Positions 6,117 to 9,403 of a stretch of 9,403 bases of DNA are shown here, one piece after another. This DNA is from Kiritimatiellia bacterium. GTDB taxonomy: Bacteria; Verrucomicrobiota; Kiritimatiellia; RFP12; UBA1067. The position numbers and the translations under genes are program-made. The notes under the pieces were generated by a model that was not told the DNA's origin, made no database searches, and saw nothing but the letters and a program-made list of their open reading frames with translations. Position 1 is the stretch's first letter. Every line of letters begins with the position of its first letter. Location: positions 1 to 9,403 of the forward strand of contig CAAFYT010000056.1 of the NCBI GenBank assembly GCA_900767325.1, written 5' to 3'.

Positions 6117-7006
6117 TTCGCGCCTCCTCCCGGCGCCGCGCCGCCGCCCGCGCCGCCTGTGCCACCGCCCTTCGCACCACCGCCCCCCTTCGAGCCGCCG
6201 CGCGCGCTTCCGCTGCCCTTCTCGGAAGGCGGCGCGACGCCGTCCAGCGACTGCTCGTGAATCGGTATGCGCACGATCCGCACCATCGGCGCGCGCTCGG
6301 TCTGCGAACGGAAGTTCTCGTCCGGCTTCTCGATCTTGAACGTCAGCTCGACCTTGTAGGGCACGGCGTTCGATTCCGCGAATTCGTCCTCGAACTTCTT
6401 GCGATCGTTCTTGCCGGCCTTGGCCGTGCCCGTTTCCTCGGCCGCCTCGGCCGTCTTCATCACCCGGCAATTGAACCCGACGACCCCGTCCGAGATCAGG
6501 ATCGGCTGGTAGAGCTCGGCGTTGGCGAAGGTGAGGTCGGTGTCGTCGTTCTCGTCGGTCGGCACGAGCGCCGCATCGGCGCACAGCCGCGCGTAGAGTC
6601 CCGTCTTCTGGATCGGCTCCTGGTAGTCGTCGTTGCCCTCCTCGAGCACCATCACCTGCACGCGATGCACCGTGTCGGCGATCGCGTTCTTCGTGCCGAC
6701 GATCGCCGGCCCCGTCTTCGACCACGTGATCACGTCGGACTCGCGCGGACTGTCGCCCTCTCCCCTGTTCTCCAGCACGAAGCCGTAGTTCTCGTTCTGC
6801 TTGCCGTCGTGCGAATAGTACATGCTCCGCAGCCCCGCGATCACGTGGTTGATCGCGTAGTCGCTGCGCTGCATCTTGTCGAGGTAGTCCGTCGAAATCT
6901 GCCAGCCGTGCGAGACGGACTGGAAGGTCATGATGCTCAGCGTCGTCAGGATGCCGACGAGCATCGTGGCGAGCAGCATCTCGATCATCGTGAAGCCACG
7001 CCTCAT
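6113..7006 (-). CDS. gspJ: Type II secretion minor pseudopilin GspJ with a glycine-rich C-terminal tail
   Basis: A 297-residue GspJ, part of the GspI-J-K tip complex of the pseudopilus. The N-terminus MRRG|FTMIEMLLATMLVG is a class III prepilin signal: cleavage after G4, with the conserved Glu at +5 of the mature protein (E9) and a hydrophobic helix to about residue 28. The middle follows the GspJ plan, with SDYAINHVIAGLRSM at 48-62 and a beta-rich C-terminal half ending in VRIVRIPI at 242-249. From 264 to 297 there is a Gly/Ala/Ser/Lys tail not usual in GspJ, which is normally about 200-230 residues. The ATG at 7006 is preferred over a GTG at 7021. It overlaps the gspI stop by 4 nt, has GGAGG (7019-7015) eight bases upstream, and gives a four-residue leader like those of gspH and gspK. 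The GTG start would lie across that GGAGG. Confidence 0.9.
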   Translation of the reverse strand: MRRGFTMIEMLLATMLVGILTTLSIMTFQSVSHGWQISTDYLDKMQRSDYAINHVIAGLRSMYYSHDGKQNENYGFVLENRGEGDSPRESDVITWSKTGPAIVGTKNAIADTVHRVQVMVLEEGNDDYQEPIQKTGLYARLCADAALVPTDENDDTDLTFANAELYQPILISDGVVGFNCRVMKTAEAAEETGTAKAGKNDRKKFEDEFAESNAVPYKVELTFKIEKPDENFRSQTERAPMVRIVRIPIHEQSLDGVAPPSEKGSGSARGGSKGGGGAKGGGTGGAGGGAAPGGGAK

Positions 7007-7467
7007 TCCGGCTTCCTCCACAGCGTCACATAGCTCTCCTGCTGCCGCTTGCCGCTACCCTGCCCCCGCTCGCCCCAGATGACCGTGATCCGGACGCGAT
7101 AGAGGTTGTTCATCCGCTTGAGGTCGTCGTCGGAGGGGTTCTTGTCGAGGTTCTCGCGCTCCCACGTATAGCCGTGGAACTTCTCGCGCTGCTCGGAGGT
7201 CATGCGCTCCTCGGTGATCATCTCCCAGAGCTCGGTCGCCTTCGTCTCGCGCACGTCGAGATCGTCCTCCTCCTTCACCTCCTCGATCGGATAGGCCATC
7301 TCGCCGAGGTCCATGACCTCCTGCGCCGTCTCGAGATCGACCTGCGCGAGCATCATGCGCTGCGATTGCGCCATCGACACGAGGATCGCCGCCAGCCCCG
7401 AGCCGAGGATGATCGCGGCGAGCAGGACCTCGATGAGCGTGAACCCCCCTCTCGATCGCGCGGTCAT
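7003..7467 (-). CDS. gspI: Type II secretion minor pseudopilin GspI
   Basis: A 154-residue pseudopilin. The leader MTARSRGG|FTLIEVLLAAIILG has the prepilin peptidase site after G8, with E13 at +5 of the mature protein, and one hydrophobic helix to about residue 32. The soluble part is short and acidic (EEVKEEDDLDVRE at 62-74) and ends with a beta strand, LYRVRITVIWGERG (122-135), as in GspI, whose last strand often carries this V-x-W pattern. GspI usually nucleates the tip complex with GspJ and GspK, and those genes follow directly. The ATG at 7467 shares its A with the gspH stop (TGATG), and a GGGAGA ribosome-binding site lies about 7 bases upstream. Length is close to family norm (about 120-150). 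Confidence 0.87.
   Translation of the reverse strand: MTARSRGGFTLIEVLLAAIILGSGLAAILVSMAQSQRMMLAQVDLETAQEVMDLGEMAYPIEEVKEEDDLDVRETKATELWEMITEERMTSEQREKFHGYTWERENLDKNPSDDDLKRMNNLYRVRITVIWGERGQGSGKRQQESYVTLWRKPE
7015..7019 (-). promoter_or_regulatory. Ribosome-binding site that fixes the gspJ start
   Basis: GGAGG is read on the minus strand inside the penultimate codons of gspI. It is eight bases from the ATG at 7006 and overlaps the alternative GTG at 7021-7019, so it supports the shorter GspJ with a four-residue prepilin leader. Confidence 0.7.
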
Positions 7468-8276
7468 CAGTCCGTCTCCCGTCCGTCACCAGTGAGAACC
7501 TTCGCCGCGCCGAAGCGGTCGATCTTGATGGACAGCCCGTCCTCAGGCCGTTTGCCCTCGGCGTACACCCAGACCTGATGCGGCTCGACCCTGCCGTTCG
7601 GCTCCCACACGACCGAGACCGGCTCCTGCCGCTCCGTCTTGCCGATCGCGTCCTTCGCCGGTTCGTCCGCCGCGTCCGCCTCGGCTGCGGCCTTTTTCTT
7701 CGCCGCGTCCTTCGCCTCCTTGTAGCGCCCGACCAGATAGTCCACGTTCGAAAAGACCGAGATCTTGTTCCGTCGCACGCCCGAGGTCTCCTCGACTGCG
7801 CCGTCCTCGCCCATCACGACCTTGAGGCACATGCCCTTGACGATGTCCGTGTCGATCGGGGCGAAGAGGATCTCCTCGATCGTCTCGCCGCGCTTTTCCT
7901 CCGTCTCGCCGCCCGCCGCGGACGAGGCGGGTGAAACGGGCGAGGCGTCCGGATCGTCGTCCGCGACGAAGCCCCCCGTCAGATGCTGCACTTTGGAGCG
8001 ATCGACGCCGGAATTGAAGAGCTTCGCCGAGGTGATCTCGACCTTGGCGACGATCTCGCCGTCAACCTCGTCCGTAGAATAGGTGATGATCGCCGGCTGC
8101 TGCGTGACCAGAGCGGTGGAACGCGCGTGGCGGATCGCCGCGAAGATGTCGCGCGTGGCGCCCTTGACCCGCGCGGCGCCCTTGCCGGCGCCCACGCTCA
8201 GAATACCAACGGTGACCATCAGCCCCATGATGCCGATGATCACCAGAAGTTCGATGAGTGTGAAGCCCCGGCGCAA
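7467..8276 (-). CDS. gspH: Type II secretion minor pseudopilin GspH (TTG start)
   Basis: A 269-residue pseudopilin. The leader MRRG|FTLIELLVIIGIMGLMV has a cleavage site after G4 and E9 at +5, then a single hydrophobic helix. ATRDIFAAIRHARSTALVTQQ (40-60) is the post-helix segment typical of GspH/FimT-type proteins. WEPNGRV (224-230) is the usual GspH C-terminal G strand. The protein is about 100 residues longer than usual because of two low-complexity inserts: an acidic Ser/Pro/Ala stretch at about 105-136 and an Ala/Lys-rich, probably helical stretch at about 186-214. The start is TTG at 8276. The frame has a TGA only two codons upstream and the next ATG would remove the prepilin signal, so TTG is the only usable start. 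No clear Shine-Dalgarno sequence precedes it, so translation probably depends on ribosomes finishing gspG, six bases upstream. Confidence 0.85.
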   Translation of the reverse strand: MRRGFTLIELLVIIGIMGLMVTVGILSVGAGKGAARVKGATRDIFAAIRHARSTALVTQQPAIITYSTDEVDGEIVAKVEITSAKLFNSGVDRSKVQHLTGGFVADDDPDASPVSPASSAAGGETEEKRGETIEEILFAPIDTDIVKGMCLKVVMGEDGAVEETSGVRRNKISVFSNVDYLVGRYKEAKDAAKKKAAAEADAADEPAKDAIGKTERQEPVSVVWEPNGRVEPHQVWVYAEGKRPEDGLSIKIDRFGAAKVLTGDGRETD

Positions 8277-8282
8277 GGCGGA

Positions 8283-8720
8283 TCAGTTGTTGCCCCGGGC
8301 GCGCTCGATCGTATCCGAACGGATGTCGTCCTCGGTGCCGAACTGCGTGTCGGGACCGGCGGAGATCACCACGAAGCGCTTGCCCTTCGTCTCAAGCTTG
8401 TATTCCGTATCCCACGGATCGACCAAAGCGCCCTCGCCGCCGTCCAGAAACGGCTCTTCGTCGCCATCCGGCTTCACGAGCACCGTGAGATCGGTCGGCG
8501 GCTTCGACTTCTTCTTGTCGATCATGTACTGGGTGATCGCGCCCTTGATGGTGTCAACGCCCGTCTTGGCCGCCGTCTTGCGGGTCTTCTCGATGTGGCC
8601 CGTCACGCCCTGCATGCCGATGGCGCCGAGAATGCCCAGAATGGCCACCACGACCAGCAACTCGACGAGCGTGAAGCCGCGCCGCGCGGCGTGAACGACC
8701 AGGTTCTCTTCCTTGTGCAT
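8283..8720 (-). CDS. gspG: Type II secretion major pseudopilin GspG
   Basis: A 145-residue major pseudopilin, the main subunit of the periplasmic pseudopilus. The leader is 15 residues long (MHKEENLVVHAARRG|F), with E20 at +5 and the hydrophobic helix TLVELLVVVAILGILGAI. The segment HIEKTRKTAAKTGVDTIKGA (42-61) and the DPW motif at 101-103 followed by Y107 are hallmarks of GspG. SAGPDTQFGTEDDI (120-133) is the C-terminal loop that binds calcium in characterised GspG proteins. Length matches the family (about 140). The ATG at 8720 is chosen over in-frame upstream starts because AGGAGG (8735-8730) lies nine bases before it and the frame further up overlaps the preceding gene. It follows the TAA of the membrane protein gene by one base. 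In the same reading frame, gspH begins two codons after the gspG stop. Confidence 0.95.
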   Translation of the reverse strand: MHKEENLVVHAARRGFTLVELLVVVAILGILGAIGMQGVTGHIEKTRKTAAKTGVDTIKGAITQYMIDKKKSKPPTDLTVLVKPDGDEEPFLDGGEGALVDPWDTEYKLETKGKRFVVISAGPDTQFGTEDDIRSDTIERARGNN

Positions 8721-8721
8721 C

Positions 8722-9403
8722 TTACTTTCCCTCCTGTTGGATGGTTGGTTCCTGAAGCTGTTGAGCGGCGGATTCCTGCGCCTGATCCTGCGCCGCAGCC
8801 GGTTCCTCGGCTGCGGCCGGATCGGACGAAAGCGCGGAGAGCGCGAGAATCGCGACAATCGCAAGCGCCGCGAGGAGCGCGTAAACCTTCCACAGCGGAT
8901 TCGGCGCGCACTTCGTGAAGCCCCGCGCGCGCTTCATCGAGAAGTGCATCTCGCGGTTGATCGCCCAGCCCGAGGCGTTGAGCACCGCGCCGAGATCGCG
9001 CTTCCGGAGCTTGAACCAGGTCAGGATCACGCTCGGCAGACTCACGGCCAGCACGACGACCGCCAGCGAGATCAGAAGCTCGTACCACGCCAGCCCCGAA
9101 ACGGCCGTCATGATCGAGGCGAACGCCGCGCCGACGACGCCGACGCCAATGCCAATCGCCGCGACCGAACTCGCCATCGCCGCGCCGCCGGCCTGCGTCG
9201 ACTCCACGCCCTTCTGCACGTTCGTCATCGCCGCCGTCTGCTTGTTGCCGAGGAACTTCTTCACGCCCGAGGCGATCATCTCGCCGACCTTCCGCCACGG
9301 CGCCCAAAAGGCCTCCATCAGCGAAACCTGGCTCTCGACGACCTTCGTGACGACCGCTTCCCAGTCCTGCCCGTCGCGATCGTAGAAGACGCCGTTGCGC
9401 CCC
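8722..9403 (-). CDS. Conserved uncharacterised membrane protein, C-terminal 226 residues (5' end beyond window)
   Basis: The frame is open to the right edge, so the ATG at 9318 is probably internal. The first residues in the window, GRNGVFYDRDGQDWEAVVTK, continue smoothly into the rest. Numbering from the first whole codon in the window, a soluble amphipathic region (about 1-70) is followed by two hydrophobic spans at about 76-99 (SSVAAIGIGVGVVGAAFASI) and 107-128 (YELLISLAVVVLAVSLPSVI). After these comes a basic segment, LTWFKLRKRDLGAVLNASGW, at about 127-146, then a third span at about 172-192 and an Ala/Gln/Glu-rich tail. The pattern of FKLRxRxLGxxLxAxGW after two spans recalls a conserved hypothetical family in Verrucomicrobia/Planctomycetes-like genomes; this is recollection and no function is known to me. 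It is not GspF, the usual gene before gspG. The TAA stop is one base from the gspG start, so the two are co-translated. Confidence 0.8.
   Translation of the reverse strand, partial: GRNGVFYDRDGQDWEAVVTKVVESQVSLMEAFWAPWRKVGEMIASGVKKFLGNKQTAAMTNVQKGVESTQAGGAAMASSVAAIGIGVGVVGAAFASIMTAVSGLAWYELLISLAVVVLAVSLPSVILTWFKLRKRDLGAVLNASGWAINREMHFSMKRARGFTKCAPNPLWKVYALLAALAIVAILALSALSSDPAAAEEPAAAQDQAQESAAQQLQEPTIQQEGK
8730..8735 (-). promoter_or_regulatory. Ribosome-binding site of gspG
   Basis: AGGAGG on the minus strand, nine bases before the ATG at 8720 and inside the last codons of the upstream membrane protein gene. It is among the strongest Shine-Dalgarno matches in the cluster, fitting the major subunit, which is needed in greatest amount. 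It also decides the start against the longer in-frame extension. Confidence 0.75.

Noticed and set aside
6119..6215. G-rich run in the gspJ tail as a G-quadruplex
   Set aside because: Runs of three or more Gs are separated by 12 or more bases, beyond the usual loop limits; most runs are only GG, as expected from glycine codons.
7019..7021. GTG at 7021 as the gspJ start
   Set aside because: It overlaps the GGAGG site itself and lacks one of its own upstream. The ATG at 7006 gives the same short MRRG leader as its sister pseudopilins.
5304..7033. Plus-strand open frames opposite gspK and gspJ
   Set aside because: They are complementary shadows of verified pseudopilin genes, rich in Arg/Leu/Val/Asp, with no recognisable domains or starts.
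8721..8864. Longer GspG start adding 48 Arg-rich residues
   Set aside because: The extension overlaps the end of the preceding gene, looks like a frame shadow, and would place the prepilin cleavage site over 60 residues from the N-terminus. The ATG at 8720 has a strong AGGAGG.

Overview
This is a GC-rich, densely packed stretch in which every gene I can support lies on the minus strand, so genes are read from the right edge (9403) towards position 1. A Gram-negative cell envelope is implied by a type II secretion (T2SS) pseudopilin cluster. High GC, divergent pseudopilins with acidic inserts, an RRM-type glycine-rich RNA-binding protein and a conserved uncharacterised membrane protein of a kind I associate with Verrucomicrobia/Planctomycetes-like bacteria suggest the PVC superphylum (possibly Kiritimatiellota). 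That placement is inference, not demonstrated.

Layout in transcription order: the C-terminal part of a multi-membrane-span protein (9402-8722); the pseudopilin genes gspG (8720-8283), gspH (8276-7467, TTG start), gspI (7467-7003), gspJ (7006-6113) and gspK (6116-4827); folD (4827-3940); a pyridoxal/pyridoxamine kinase gene, pdxY-like (3943-3113); an acyl-CoA synthetase-like AMP-forming ligase (3097-1448); an RRM RNA-binding protein (1350-1009); and the N-terminal 302 residues of an unrecognised protein (907 to beyond position 1). From the membrane protein to pdxY the genes touch or overlap (TGATG or ATGA junctions, or gaps of 6 nt or less), so they look like one translationally coupled operon. 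The usual neighbours of pseudopilins (gspF before gspG, gspL/gspM after gspK) are not at their canonical places in this window.

Three sigma70-type promoters can be read. All have an extended -10 of the form TGATAYAAT, and two lie so close to the start codon that their transcripts should have almost no 5' leader. Two of the three promoters are built over the stop codon of the preceding gene. The only convincing rho-independent terminator is at 946-982, after the RNA-binding protein gene.

The pseudopilins would be cleaved and methylated by a prepilin peptidase and assemble into the periplasmic pseudopilus that drives protein export through the outer membrane. FolD (one-carbon/folate), the B6 kinase and the acyl-CoA ligase are housekeeping enzymes that seem to share the transcript rather than the function. 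No mobile element, CRISPR array, tRNA or rRNA was seen. No stretch longer than about 100 bases lacks a gene or a recognisable signal.
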